From assembly GCA_964016885.1 (NCBI GenBank), contig OZ024745.1, positions 47,066,069 through 47,130,068 of the forward strand: a stretch of DNA of 64,000 nt. Direction: 5' to 3'. This DNA is from Eledone cirrhosa (lineage: Eukaryota; Mollusca; Cephalopoda; Octopoda; Eledonidae). Positions 9,301 to 25,685 of this stretch are shown piece by piece. Both the position numbers and the translations under genes were made by a program. Each line of letters opens with the position of its first letter. Position 1 is the stretch's first letter. The notes below the pieces were generated by a model that saw nothing but the letters and a program-made list of their open reading frames with translations, was not told where the DNA came from and ran no database searches.

Positions 9301-12300
9301 TTATCATGACACCAACACTACCACCTTACAGTGTGAACAGGGAGCATTTTATCATGACACCAGCACTACCACCTTACAGTGTGAACTAGGAGCATTTTAT
9401 CATGACACCAGCACTACCACCTTACAGTGTGAACTAGGAGCATTTTATAATGACACCAGCACTACCACCTTACAGTGTGTACTGGGAACATTTTATCATG
9501 ACACCAGCACTACCACCTTACAGTGTGTACTGGGAACATTTTATCATGACACCAGCACTACCACCTTACAGTGTGAACTGGGAGCATGTTATCATGACAC
9601 CAGCACTACCACCTTACAGTGTGAACTGGGAGCATTTTATCATGACACCAGCACTACCACCTTACAGTGTGTACTGGGAGCATTTTATCATGACACCAGC
9701 ACTACCAGCTTACAGTGTCAACTAGGAGCATTTTCTCATGACACCAGCACTACCACCTTACAGTGTGAACTAGGAACATTTTATCATGACACCAGCACTA
9801 CCACCTTACAGTGTGAACTGGGAGCATGTTATCATGACACCAGCACTACCACCTTACAGTGTGAACTAGGAGCATTTTATCATGACACCAGCACTACCAC
9901 CTTACAGTGTGAACTGGGAACATTTTATCATGACACCAGCACTACCACCTTACAGTGTGAACTAGGAACATTTTATCATGAAACCAGCACTACCACCTTA
10001 CAGTGTGAACTAGGAACATTTTATCATGACACCAGCACTACCACCTTACAGTGTGAACTAGGAGCATTTTATCATGACACCAGCACTACCACCTTACAGT
10101 GTGAACTAGGAGCATTTTATCATGACACCAGCACTACCACCTTACAGTATGAACTGGGAGCATGTTATCATGACACCAGCACTACCACCTTACAGTGTGT
10201 ACTGGGAACATTTTATCATGACACCAGCACTACCACCTGACAGTGTGAACTAGGAGCATGTTATCATGACACCAGCACTACCACCTTACAGTGTGAACTA
10301 GGAACATTTTATCACGACACCAGCACTACCACCTTACAGTGTGAACTAGGAACATTTTATCATGACACCAGCACTACCACCTTACAGTGTGAACTAGGAG
10401 CATTTTATCATGACACCAGCACTACCACCTTACTGTGTGTACTGGGAACATTTTATCATGACACCAGCACTACCACCTTACAGTGTGAACTAGGAACATT
10501 TTATCATGACACCAGCACTACCACCTTACAGTGTGAACTGGGAGCATGTTATCATGACACCAGCACTACCACCTTACAGTGTGAACTAGGAACATTTTAT
10601 CATGACACCAGCACTACAACCTTACAGTGTGAACTGGGAGCATGTTATCATGACACCAGCACTACCACCTTACAGTGTCAACTAGGAGCATTTTATCATG
10701 ACACCAGCACTACCACCTTACAGTGTGAACTAGCAGCATTTTATCATGACACCAGCACTACCACCTTACAGTGTGAACTGGGAACATTTTATCATGACAC
10801 CAGCACTACCACCTTACAGTGTGAACTAGGAACATTTTATCATGACACCAGCACTACCACCTTACAGTGTGTACTGGGAGCATGTTATCATGACACCAAC
10901 ACTACCACCTTACAGTGTGAACTGGGAGCATTTTATCATGACACCAGCACTACCACCTTACAGTGCGTACTGGGTACATTTTATCATGACACCAGCACTA
11001 CCACCTTACAGTGTGAACTAGGAGCATTTTATAATGACACCAGCACTACCACCTTACAGTGTGTACTGGGAACATTTTATCATGACACCAGCACTACCAC
11101 CTTACAGTGTGTACTGGGAACATTTTATCATGACACCAGCACTACCACCTTACAGTGTGAACTGGGAGCATGTTATCATGACACCAGCACTACCACCTTA
11201 CAGTGTGAACTGGGAGCATTTTATCATGACACCAGCACTACCACCTTACAGTGTGTACTGGGAGCATTTTATCATGACACCAGCACTACCAGCTTACAGT
11301 GTCAACTAGGAGCATTTTCTCATGACACCAGCACTACCACCTTACAGTGTGAACTAGGAACATTTTATCATGACACCAGCACTACCACCTTACAGTGTGA
11401 ACTGGGAGCATGTTATCATGACACCAGCACTACCACCTTACAGTGTGAACTAGGAGCATTTTATCATGACACCAGCACTACCACCTTACAGTGTGAACTG
11501 GGAACATTTTATCATGACACCAGCACTACCACCTTACAGTGTGAACTAGGAACATTTTATCATGAAACCAGCACTACCACCTTACAGTGTGAACTAGGAA
11601 CATTTTATCATGACACTAGCACTACCACCTTACAGTGTGAACTAGGAACATTTTATCATGACACCAGCACTACCACCTTACAGTGTGTACTGGGAGCATG
11701 TTATCATGTCACCAGCACTACCACCTTACAGTGTGTACTGGGAGCATGTTATCATGACACCAGCACTACCACCTTACAGTGTGTACTGGGAGCATGTTAT
11801 CATGACACCAGCACTACCACCTTACAGTGTGAACTGGGAGCATTTTATCATGACACCAGCACTACCACCTTACAGTGTCAACTAGGAGCATTTTATCATG
11901 ACACCAGCACTACCACCTTACAGTGTGAACTGGGAGCATGTTATCATGACACCAGCACTACCACCTTACTGTGTGTACTGGGAACATTTTATCATGACAC
12001 CAGCACTACCACCTTACAGTGTGAACTAGGAACATTTTATCATGACACCAGCACTACCACCTTACAGTGTCAACTAGGAGCATTTTATCATGACACCAGC
12101 ACTACCACCTTACAGTGTGTACTGGGAGCATGTTATCATGACACCAACACTACCACCTTACAGTGTGAACTGGGAGCATGTTATCATGACACCAGCAATA
12201 CCACCTTACAGTGTGTACTGGGAACATTTTATCATGACACCAGCACTACCACCTTACAGTGTGAACTGGGAACATTTTATCATGACGCCAGCACTACCAC

Positions 12301-14501
12301 CTTACAGTGTGAACTAGGAGCATTTTATCATGACACCAGCACTACCACCTTACAGTGTGAACTGGGAGCATGTTATCATGACACCAGCACTACCACCTTA
12401 CAGTGTGAACTAGGAACATTTTATCACCACACCAGCACTACCACCTTACAGTGTGAACTAGGAACATTTTATCATGACACCAGCACTACTACCTTACAGT
12501 GTGAACTAGGAGCATTTTATCATGACACCAGCACTACCACCTTACTGTGTGTACTGGGAACATTTTATCATGACACCAGCACTACCACCTTACAGTGTGA
12601 ACTATGAACATTTTATCATGACACCAGCACTACCACCTTACAGTGTGAACTGGGAGCATGTTATCATGACACCAGCACTACCACCTTACAGTGTGAACTG
12701 GGAACATTTTATCATGACACCAGCACTACCACCTTACAGTGTGAACTAGGAACATTTTATCATGACACCAGCACTACCACCTTACAGTGTGTACTGGGAG
12801 CATGTTATCATGACACCAACACTACCACCTTACAGTGTGAACTGGGAGCATTTTATCATGACACCAGCACTACCACCGTACAGTGCGTACTGGGAACATT
12901 TTATCATGACACCAGCACTACCACCTTACAGTGTGAACTAGGAGCATTTTATCATGACACCAGCACTACCACCTTACAGTGTGTACTGGGAACATTTTAT
13001 CATGACACCAGCACTACCACCTTACAGTGTGAACTGGGAGCATGTTATCATGACACCAGCACTACCACCTTACAGTGTGAACTGGGAGCATTTTATCATG
13101 ACACCAGCACTACCACCTTACAGTGTGTACTGGGAGCATTTTATCATGACACCAGCACTACCAGCTTACAGTGTCAACTAGGAGCATTTTCTCATGACAC
13201 CAGCACTACCACCTTACAGTGTAAACTAGGAACATTTTATCATGACACCAGCACTACCACCTTACAGTGTGAACTGGGAGCATGTTATCATGACACCAGC
13301 ACTACCACCTTACAGTGTGAACTGGGAACATTTTATCATGACACCAGCACTACCACCTTACAGTGTGAACTAGGAGCATTTTATCATGACACCAGCACTA
13401 CCACCTTACAGTGTGAACTAGGAGCATTTTATCATGACACCAGCACTACCACCTTACAGTATGAACTGGGAGCATGTTATCATGACACCAGCACTACCAC
13501 CTTACAGTGTGTACTGGGAACATTTTATCATGACACCAGCACTACCACCTGACAGTGTGAACTAGGAGCATGTTATCATGACACCAGCACTACCACCTTA
13601 CAGTGTGTACTGGGAACATTTTATCATGACACCAGCACTACCAACTTACAGAGTGAACTAGGAGCATTTTATCATGACACCAGCACTACCACCTTACTGT
13701 GTGTACTGGGAACATTTTATCATGACACCAGCACTACCACCTTACAGTGTGAACTAGGAACATTTTATCATGACACCAGCACTACCACCTTACAGTGTGA
13801 ACTGGGAGCATGTTATCATGACACCAGCACTACCACCTTACAGTGTGAACTAGGAACATTTTATCATGACACCAGCACTACCACCTTACAGTGTGAACTG
13901 GGAGCATGTTATCATGACACCAGCACTACCACCTTACAGTGTGAACTGGGAACATTTTATCATGACACCAGCACTACCACCTTACAGTGTGAACTAGGAA
14001 CATTTTATCATGACACCAGCACTACCACCTTACAGTGTGTACTGGGAGCATGTTATCATGACACCAACACTACCACCTTACAGTGTGAACTGGGAGCATT
14101 TTATCATGACACCAGCACTACAACCTTACAGTGCGTACTGGGTACATTTTATCATGACACCAGCACTACCACCTTACAGTGTGAACTAGGAGCATTTTAT
14201 AATGACACCAGCACTACCACCTTACAGTGTGTACTGGGAACATTTTATCATGACACCAGCACTACCACCTTACAGTGTGTACTGGGAACATTTTATCATG
14301 ACACCAGCACTACCACCTTACAGTGTGAACTGGGAGCATGTTATCATGACACCAGCACTACCACCTTACAGTGTGAACTGGGAGCATTTTATCATGACAC
14401 CAGCACTACCACCTTACAGTGTGTACTGGGAGCATTTTATCATGACACCAGCACTACCAGCTTACAGTGTCAACTAGGAGCATTTTCTCATGACACCAGC
14501 A
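3318..14501. repeat. Higher-order block A, copy 1 (233 monomers)
   Basis: This 11,184-bp segment (233 x 48) recurs immediately downstream with the same order of rare variant monomers. Diagnostic pairs, all 11,184 bp apart, include TTACGGTG (about 3567), the GCATGATATC unit (about 6224), CAGTATGAAC (about 8274), CGTACAGTGTGGACTG (about 9181), GAACAGGGAGC (about 9331), AGCAATACC (about 12195) and TTATCACCAC (about 12421). Within the block, smaller related segments recur, for example around 7818 and 11658 (80 monomers apart), so it was itself built by earlier duplications. Confidence 0.9.
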
Positions 14502-17500
14502 CTACCACCTTACAGTGTGAACTAGGAACATTTTATCATGACACCAGCACTACCACTTTACAGTGTGAACTGGGAGCATGTTATCATGACACCAGCACTA
14601 CCACCTTACAGTGTGAACTAGGAGCATTTTATCATGACACCAGCACTACCACCTTACAGTGTGAACTGGGAACATTTTATCATGACACCAGCACTACCAC
14701 CTTACAGTGTGAACTAGGAACATTTTATCATGAAACCAGCACTACCACCTTACGGTGTGAACTAGGAACATTTTATCATGACATCAGCACTACCACCTTA
14801 CAGTGTGAACTAGGAACATTTTATCATGACACCAGCACTACCACCTTACAGTGTGTACTGGGAGCATGTTATCATGTCACCAGCACTACCACCTTACAGT
14901 GTGTACTGGGAGCATGTTATCATTACACCTGCACTACCACCTTACAGTGTGTACTGGGAGCATGTTATCATGACACCAGCACTACCACCTTACAGTGTGA
15001 ACTGGGAGCATTTTATCATGACACCAGCACTACCACCTTACAGTGTCAACTAGGAGCATTTTATCATGACACCAGCACTACCACCTTACAGTGTGAACTG
15101 GGAACATTTTATCATGACACCAGCACTACCACCTTACAGTGTGAACTAGGAGCATTTTATCATGACACCAGCACTACCACCTTACAGTGTGAACTGGGAA
15201 CATTTTATCATGACACCAGCACTACCACCTTACAGTGTGAACTAGGAACATTTTATCATGACACCAGCACTACCACCTGACAGTGTGAACTAGGAGCATG
15301 TTATCATGACACCAGCACTACCACCTTACAGTGTGAACTAGGAACATTTTATCATGACACCAGCACTACCACCTTACAGTGTGAACTAGGAGCATTTTAT
15401 CATGACACCAGCACTACCACCTTACTGTGTGTACTGGGAACATTTTATCATGACACCAGCACTACCACCTTACAGTGTGAACTAGGAACATTTTATCATG
15501 ACACCAGCACTACCACCTTACAGTGTCAACTATGAGCATTTTATCATGACACCAGCACTACCACCTTACAGTGTGTACTGGGAGCATGTTATCATGACAC
15601 CAACACTACCACCTTACAGTGTGAACTGGGAGCATGTTATCATGACACCAGCACTACCACCTTACAGTGTGTACTGGGAACATTTTATCATGACACCAGC
15701 ACTACCACCTTACAGTGTGAACTGGGAACATTTTATCATGACACCAGCACTACCACCTTACAGTGTGAACTAGGAGCATTTTATCATGACACCAGCACTA
15801 CCACCTTACAGTGTGAACTGGGAGCATGTTATCATGACACCAGCACTACCACCTTACAGTGTGAACTAGGAACATTTTATCACAACACCAGCACTACCAC
15901 CTTACAGTGTGAACTAGGAACATTTTATCATGACACCAGCACTACCACCTTACAGTGTGAACTAGGAGCATTTTATCATGACACCAGCACTACCACCTTA
16001 CTGTGTGTACTGGGAACATTTTATCATGACACCAGCACTACCACCTTACAGTGTGAACTAGGAACATTTTATCATGACACCAGCACTACCACCTTACAGT
16101 GTGAACTGGGAGCATGTTATCATGACACCAGCACTACCACCTTACAGTGTGAACTGGGAACATTTTATCATGACACCAGCACTACCACCTTACAGTGTGT
16201 ACTGGGAGCATGTTATCATGACACCAACACTACCACCTTACAGTGTGAACTGGGAGCATTTTATCATGACACCAGCACTACCACCTTACAGTGCGTACTG
16301 GGAACATTTTATCATGACACCAGCACTACCACCTTACAGTGTGAACTAGGAGCATTTTATCATGACACCAGCACTACCACCTTACAGTGTGTACTGGGAG
16401 CATTTTATCATGACACCAGCACTACCAGCTTACAGTGTCAACTAGGAGCATTTTCTCATGACACCAGCACTACCACCTTACAGTGTGAACTAGGAACATT
16501 TTATCATGACACCAGCACTACCACCTTACAGTGTGAACTGGGAGCATGTTATCATGACACCAGCACTACCACCTTACAGTGTGAACTAGGAGCATTTTAT
16601 CATGACACCAGCACTACCACCTTACAGTGTGAACTGGGAACATTTTATCATGACACCAGCACTACCACCTTACAGTGTGTACTGGGAACATTTTATCATG
16701 ACACCAGCACTACCACCTTACAGTGTGTACTGGGAACATTTTATCATGACACCAGCACTACCACCTTACAGTGTGTACTGGGAACATGTTATCATGACAC
16801 CAGCACTACCACCTTACAGTGTGTACTGGGAGCATTTTATCATGACACCAGCACTACCACCTTACAGTGTGAACTAGGAGCATTTTATCATGACACCAGC
16901 ACTACCACCTTACAGTGTGAACTAGGAACATTTTATCATGACACCAGCACTACCACCTTACAGTGTGAACTAGGAACATTTTATCATGACACCAGCACTA
17001 CCACCTTACAGTGTGTACTGGGAGCATGTTATCATGTCACCAGCACTACCACCTTACAGTGTGTACTGGGAGCATGTTATCATGACACCAGCACTACCAC
17101 CTTACAGTCTGAACTGGGAGCATTTTATCATGACACCAGCACTACCACCTTACAGTGTCAACTAGGAGCATTTTATCATGACACCAGCACTACCACCTTA
17201 CAGTGTGAACTAGCAGCATTTTATCATGACACCAGCACTACCACCTTACTGTGTGTACTGGGAACATTTTATCATGACACCAGCACTACCACCTTACAGT
17301 GTGAACTAGGAACATTTTATCATGACACCAGCACTACCACCTTACAGTGTCAACTAGGAGCATTTTATCATGACACCAGCACTACCACCTTACAGTGTGT
17401 ACTGGGAGCATGATATCATGACACCAACACTACCACCTTACAGTGTGAACTGGGAGCATGTTATCATGACACCAGCACTACCACCTTACAGTGTGAACTA

Positions 17501-20500
17501 GGAACATTTTATCATGACACCAGCACTACCACCTTACAGTGTGTACTGGGAGCATGTTATCATGACACCAGCACTACAACCTTACAGTGTGAACTGGGAA
17601 CATTTTATCATGACACCAGCACTACCACCTTACAGTGTGAACTAGAAGCATTTTATCATGACACCAGCACTACCACCTTACAGTGTGAACTGGGAACATT
17701 TTATCATGACACCAGCACTACCACCTTACAGTGTGAACTAGGTGCATTTTATCATGACACCAGCACTACCACCTTACAGTGTGAACTGGGAGCATGTTAT
17801 CATGACACCAGCACTACCACCTTACAGTGTGAACTAGGAACATTTTATCACGACACCAGCACTACCACCTTACAGTGTGAACTAGGAACATTTTATCATG
17901 ACACCAGCACTACCACCTTACAGTGTGAACTAGGAGCATTTTATCATGACACCAGCACTACCACCTTACTGTGTGTACTGGGAACATTTTATCATGACAC
18001 CAGCACTACCACCTTACAGTGTGAACTAGGAACATTTTATCATGACACCAGCACTACCACCTTACAGTGTGAACTGGGAGCATGTTATCATGACACCAGC
18101 ACTACCACCTTACAGTGTGAACTGGGAACATTTTATCATGACACCAGCACTACCACCTTACAGTGTGAACTAGGAACATTTTATCATGACACCAGCACTA
18201 CCACCTTACAGTGTGTACTGGGAGCATGTTATCATGACACCAACACTACCACCTTACAGTGTGAACTGGGAGCATTTTATCATGACACCAGCACTACCAC
18301 CTTACAGTGCGTACTGGGAACATTTTATCATGACACCAGCACTACCACCTTACAGTGTGAACTAGGAGCATTTTATAATGACACCAGCACTACCACCTTA
18401 CAGTGTGTACTGGGAACATTTTATCATGACACCAGCACTACCACCTTACAGTGTGTACTGGGAACATTTTATCATGACACCAGCACTACCACCTTACAGT
18501 GTGAACTGGGAGCATGTTATCATGACACCAGCACTACCACCTTACAGTGTGAACTGGGAGCATTTTATCATGACACCAGCACTACCACCTTACAGTGTGT
18601 ACTAGGAGCATTTTATCATGACACCAGCACTACCAGCTTACAGTGTCAACTAGGAGCATTTTCTCATGACACCAGCACTACCACCTTACAGTGTGAACTA
18701 GGAACATTTTATCATGACACCAGCACTACCACCTTACAGTGTGAACTGGGAGCATGTTATCATGACACCAGCACTACCACCTTACAGTGTGAACTAGGAG
18801 CATTTTATCATGACACCAGCACTACCACCTTACAGTGTGAACTGGGAACATTTTATCATGACACCAGCACTACCACCTTACAGTGTGAACTAGGAACATT
18901 TTATCATGAAACCAGCACTACCACCTTACAGTGTGAACTAGGAACATTTTATCATGACACCAGCACTACCACCTTACAGTGTGAACTAGGAACATTTTAT
19001 CATGACACCAGCACTACCACCTTACAGTGTGTACTGGGAGCATGTTATCATGTCACCAGCACTACCACCTTACAGTGTGTACTGGGAGCATGTTATCATG
19101 ACACCAGCACTACCACCTTACAGTGTGTACTGGGAGCATGTTATCATGACACCAGCACTACCACCTTACAGTGTGAACTGGGAGCATTTTATCATGACAC
19201 CAGCACTACCACCTTACAGTGTCAACTAGGAGCATTTTATCATGACACCAGCACTACCACCTTACAGTGTGAACTGGGAGCATGTTATCATGACACCAGC
19301 ACTACCACCTTACAGTGTGAACTGGGAACATTTTATCATGACACCAGCACTACCACCTTACAGTGTGAACTAGGAGCATTTTATCATGACACCAGCACTA
19401 CCACCTTACAGTGTGAACTAGGAGCATTTTATCATGACACCAGCACTACCACCTTACAGTATGAACTGGGAGCATGTTATCATGACACCAGCACTACCAC
19501 CTTACAGTGTGTACTGGGAACATTTTATCATGACACCAGCACTACCACCTGACAGTGTGAACTAGGAGCATGTTATCATGACACCAGCACTACCACCTTA
19601 CAGTGTGAACTAGGAACATTTTATCATGACACCAGCACTACCACCTTACAGTGTGAACTAGGAGCATTTTATCATGACACCAGCACTACCACCTTACTGT
19701 GTGAACTAGGAGCATTTTATCATGACACCAGCACTACCACCTTACTGTGTGTACTGGGAACATTTTATCATGACACCAGCACTACCACCTTACAGTGTGA
19801 ACTAGGAGCATTTTATCATGACACCAGCACTACCACCTTACAGTATGAACTGGGAGCATGTTATCATGACACCAGCACTACCACCTTACAGTGTGTACTG
19901 GGAACATTTTATCATGACACCAGCACTACCACCTGACAGTGTGAACTAGGAGCATGTTATCATGACACCAGCACTACCACCTTACAGTGTGAACTAGGAA
20001 CATTTTATCATGACACCAGCACTACCACCTTACAGTGTGAACTAGGAGCATTTTATCATGACACCAGCACTACCACCTTACAGTGTGAACTAGGAGCATT
20101 TTATCATGACACCAGCACTACCACCTTACTGTGTGTACTGGGAACATTTTATCATGACACCAGCACTACCACCTTACAGTGTGAACTAGGAACATTTTAT
20201 CATGACACCAGCACTACCACCTTACAGTGTGAACTGGGAGCATGTTATCATGACACCAGCACTACCAACTTACAGTGTGAACTAGGAACATTTTATCATG
20301 ACACCAGCACTACCACCTTACAGTGTGAACTGGGAGCATGTTATCATGACACCAGCACTACCACCGTACAGTGTGGACTGGGAACATTTTATCATGACAC
20401 CAGCACTACCACCTGACAGTGTGAACTAGGAACATTTTATCATGACACCAGCACTACCACCTTACAGTGTGTACTGGGAGCATGTTATCATGACACCAAC

Positions 20501-23500
20501 ACTACCACCTTACAGTGTGAACAGGGAGCATTTTATCATGACACCAGCACTACCACCTTACAGTGTGAACTAGGAGCATTTTATCATGACACCAGCACTA
20601 CCACCTTACAGTGTGAACTAGGAGCATTTTATAATGACACCAGCACTACCACCTTACAGTGTGTACTGGGAACATTTTATCATGACACCAGCACTACCAC
20701 CTTACAGTGTGTACTGGGAACATTTTATCATGACACCAGCACTACCACCTTACAGTGTGAACTGGGAGCATGTTATCATGACACCAGCACTACCACCTTA
20801 CATTGTGAACTGGGAGCATTTTATCATGACACCAGCACTACCACCTTACAGTGTGTACTGGGAGCATTTTATCATGACACCAGCACTACCAGCTTACAGT
20901 GTCAACTAGGAGCATTTTCTCATGACACCAGCACTACCACCTTACAGTGTGAACTAGGAACATTTTATCATGACACCAGCACTACCACCTTACAGTGTGA
21001 ACTGGGAGCATGTTATCATGACACCAGCACTACCACCTTACAGTGTGAACTAGGAGCATTTTATCATGACACCAGCACTACCACCTTACAGTGTGAACTG
21101 GGAACATTTTATCATGACACCAGCACTACCACCTTACAGTGTGAACTAGGAACATTTTATCATGAAACCAGCACTACCACCTTACAGTGTGAACTAGGAA
21201 CATTTTATCATGACACCAGCACTACCACCTTACAGTGTGAACTAGGAGCATTTTATCATGACACCAGCACTACCACCTTACAGTGTGAACTAGGAGCATT
21301 TTATCATGACACCAGCACTACCACCTTACAGTATGAACTGGGAGCATGTTATCATGACACCAGCACTACCACCTTACAGTGTGTACTGGGAACATTTTAT
21401 CATGACACCAGCACTACCACCTGACAGTGTGAACTAGGAGCATGTTATCATGACACCAGCACTACCACCTTACAGTGTGAACTAGGAACATTTTATCACG
21501 ACACCAGCACTACCACCTTACAGTGTGAACTAGGAACATTTTATCATGACACCAGCACTACCACCTTACAGTGTGAACTAGGAGCATTTTATCATGACAC
21601 CAGCACTACCACCTTACTGTGTGTACTGGGAACATTTTATCATGACACCAGCACTACCACCTTACAGTGTGAACTAGGAACATTTTATCATGACACCAGC
21701 ACTACCACCTTACAGTGTGAACTGGGAGCATGTTATCATGACACCAGCACTACCACCTTACAGTGTGAACTAGGAACATTTTATCATGACACCAGCACTA
21801 CAACCTTACAGTGTGAACTGGGAGCATGTTATCATGACACCAGCACTACCACCTTACAGTGTCAACTAGGAGCATTTTATCATGACACCAGCACTACCAC
21901 CTTACAGTGTGAACTAGCAGCATTTTATCATGACACCAGCACTACCACCTTACAGTGTGAACTGGGAACATTTTATCATGACACCAGCACTACCACCTTA
22001 CAGTGTGAACTAGGAACATTTTATCATGACACCAGCACTACCACCTTACAGTGTGTACTGGGAGCATGTTATCATGACACCAACACTACCACCTTACAGT
22101 GTGAACTGGGAGCATTTTATCATGACACCAGCACTACCACCTTACAGTGCGTACTGGGTACATTTTATCATGACACCAGCACTACCACCTTACAGTGTGA
22201 ACTAGGAGCATTTTATAATGACACCAGCACTACCACCTTACAGTGTGTACTGGGAACATTTTATCATGACACCAGCACTACCACCTTACAGTGTGTACTG
22301 GGAACATTTTATCATGACACCAGCACTACCACCTTACAGTGTGAACTGGGAGCATGTTATCATGACACCAGCACTACCACCTTACAGTGTGAACTGGGAG
22401 CATTTTATCATGACACCAGCACTACCACCTTACAGTGTGTACTGGGAGCATTTTATCATGACACCAGCACTACCAGCTTACAGTGTCAACTAGGAGCATT
22501 TTCTCATGACACCAGCACTACCACCTTACAGTGTGAACTAGGAACATTTTATCATGACACCAGCACTACCACCTTACAGTGTGAACTGGGAGCATGTTAT
22601 CATGACACCAGCACTACCACCTTACAGTGTGAACTAGGAGCATTTTATCATGACACCAGCACTACCACCTTACAGTGTGAACTGGGAACATTTTATCATG
22701 ACACCAGCACTACCACCTTACAGTGTGAACTAGGAACATTTTATCATGAAACCAGCACTACCACCTTACAGTGTGAACTAGGAACATTTTATCATGACAC
22801 TAGCACTACCACCTTACAGTGTGAACTAGGAACATTTTATCATGACACCAGCACTACCACCTTACAGTGTGTACTGGGAGCATGTTATCATGTCACCAGC
22901 ACTACCACCTTACAGTGTGTACTGGGAGCATGTTATCATGACACCAGCACTACCACCTTACAGTGTGTACTGGGAGCATGTTATCATGACACCAGCACTA
23001 CCACCTTACAGTGTGAACTGGGAGCATTTTATCATGACACCAGCACTACCACCTTACAGTGTCAACTAGGAGCATTTTATCATGACACCAGCACTACCAC
23101 CTTACAGTGTGAACTGGGAGCATGTTATCATGACACCAGCACTACCACCTTACTGTGTGTACTGGGAACATTTTATCATGACACCAGCACTACCACCTTA
23201 CAGTGTGAACTAGGAACATTTTATCATGACACCAGCACTACCACCTTACAGTGTCAACTAGGAGCATTTTATCATGACACCAGCACTACCACCTTACAGT
23301 GTGTACTGGGAGCATGTTATCATGACACCAACACTACCACCTTACAGTGTGAACTGGGAGCATGTTATCATGACACCAGCAATACCACCTTACAGTGTGT
23401 ACTGGGAACATTTTATCATGACACCAGCACTACCACCTTACAGTGTGAACTGGGAACATTTTATCATGACGCCAGCACTACCACCTTACAGTGTGAACTA

Positions 23501-25685
23501 GGAGCATTTTATCATGACACCAGCACTACCACCTTACAGTGTGAACTGGGAGCATGTTATCATGACACCAGCACTACCACCTTACAGTGTGAACTAGGAA
23601 CATTTTATCACCACACCAGCACTACCACCTTACAGTGTGAACTAGGAACATTTTATCATGACACCAGCACTACTACCTTACAGTGTGAACTAGGAGCATT
23701 TTATCATGACACCAGCACTACCACCTTACTGTGTGTACTGGGAACATTTTATCATGACACCAGCACTACCACCTTACAGTGTGAACTATGAACATTTTAT
23801 CATGACACCAGCACTACCACCTTACAGTGTGAACTGGGAGCATGTTATCATGACACCAGCACTACCACCTTACAGTGTGAACTGGGAACATTTTATCATG
23901 ACACCAGCACTACCACCTTACAGTGTGAACTAGGAACATTTTATCATGACACCAGCACTACCACCTTACAGTGTGTACTGGGAGCATGTTATCATGACAC
24001 CAACACTACCACCTTACAGTGTGAACTGGGAGCATTTTATCATGACACCAGCACTACCACCGTACAGTGCGTACTGGGAACATTTTATCATGACACCAGC
24101 ACTACCACCTTACAGTGTGAACTAGGAGCATTTTATCATGACACCAGCACTACCACCTTACAGTGTGTACTGGGAACATTTTATCATGACACCAGCACTA
24201 CCACCTTACAGTGTGAACTGGGAGCATGTTATCATGACACCAGCACTACCACCTTACAGTGTGAACTGGGAGCATTTTATCATGACACCAGCACTACCAC
24301 CTTACAGTGTGTACTGGGAGCATTTTATCATGACACCAGCACTACCAGCTTACAGTGTCAACTAGGAGCATTTTCTCATGACACCAGCACTACCACCTTA
24401 CAGTGTAAACTAGGAACATTTTATCATGACACCAGCACTACCACCTTACAGTGTGAACTGGGAGCATGTTATCATGACACCAGCACTACCACCTTACAGT
24501 GTGAACTGGGAACATTTTATCATGACACCAGCACTACCACCTTACAGTGTGAACTAGGAGCATTTTATCATGACACCAGCACTACCACCTTACAGTGTGA
24601 ACTAGGAGCATTTTATCATGACACCAGCACTACCACCTTACAGTATGAACTGGGAGCATGTTATCATGACACCAGCACTACCACCTTACAGTGTGTACTG
24701 GGAACATTTTATCATGACACCAGCACTACCACCTGACAGTGTGAACTAGGAGCATGTTATCATGACACCAGCACTACCACCTTACAGTGTGTACTGGGAA
24801 CATTTTATCATGACACCAGCACTACCAACTTACAGAGTGAACTAGGAGCATTTTATCATGACACCAGCACTACCACCTTACTGTGTGTACTGGGAACATT
24901 TTATCATGACACCAGCACTACCACCTTACAGTGTGAACTAGGAACATTTTATCATGACACCAGCACTACCACCTTACAGTGTGAACTGGGAGCATGTTAT
25001 CATGACACCAGCACTACCACCTTACAGTGTGAACTAGGAACATTTTATCATGACACCAGCACTACCACCTTACAGTGTGAACTGGGAGCATGTTATCATG
25101 ACACCAGCACTACCACCTTACAGTGTGAACTGGGAACATTTTATCATGACACCAGCACTACCACCTTACAGTGTGAACTAGGAACATTTTATCATGACAC
25201 CAGCACTACCACCTTACAGTGTGTACTGGGAGCATGTTATCATGACACCAACACTACCACCTTACAGTGTGAACTGGGAGCATTTTATCATGACACCAGC
25301 ACTACAACCTTACAGTGCGTACTGGGTACATTTTATCATGACACCAGCACTACCACCTTACAGTGTGAACTAGGAGCATTTTATAATGACACCAGCACTA
25401 CCACCTTACAGTGTGTACTGGGAACATTTTATCATGACACCAGCACTACCACCTTACAGTGTGTACTGGGAACATTTTATCATGACACCAGCACTACCAC
25501 CTTACAGTGTGAACTGGGAGCATGTTATCATGACACCAGCACTACCACCTTACAGTGTGAACTGGGAGCATTTTATCATGACACCAGCACTACCACCTTA
25601 CAGTGTGTACTGGGAGCATTTTATCATGACACCAGCACTACCAGCTTACAGTGTCAACTAGGAGCATTTTCTCATGACACCAGCA
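14502..25685. repeat. Higher-order block A, copy 2 (233 monomers)
   Basis: This is a near-identical tandem copy of 3318-14501. Comparing diagnostic units by eye, I found only three substitutions: 14557 (T against C at 3373), 14930 (T against A at 3746) and 20803 (T against G at 9619). A partial third copy follows for about 150-250 bp before the order changes. The extreme identity implies a very recent duplication, conversion, or an assembly duplication. Confidence 0.88.
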
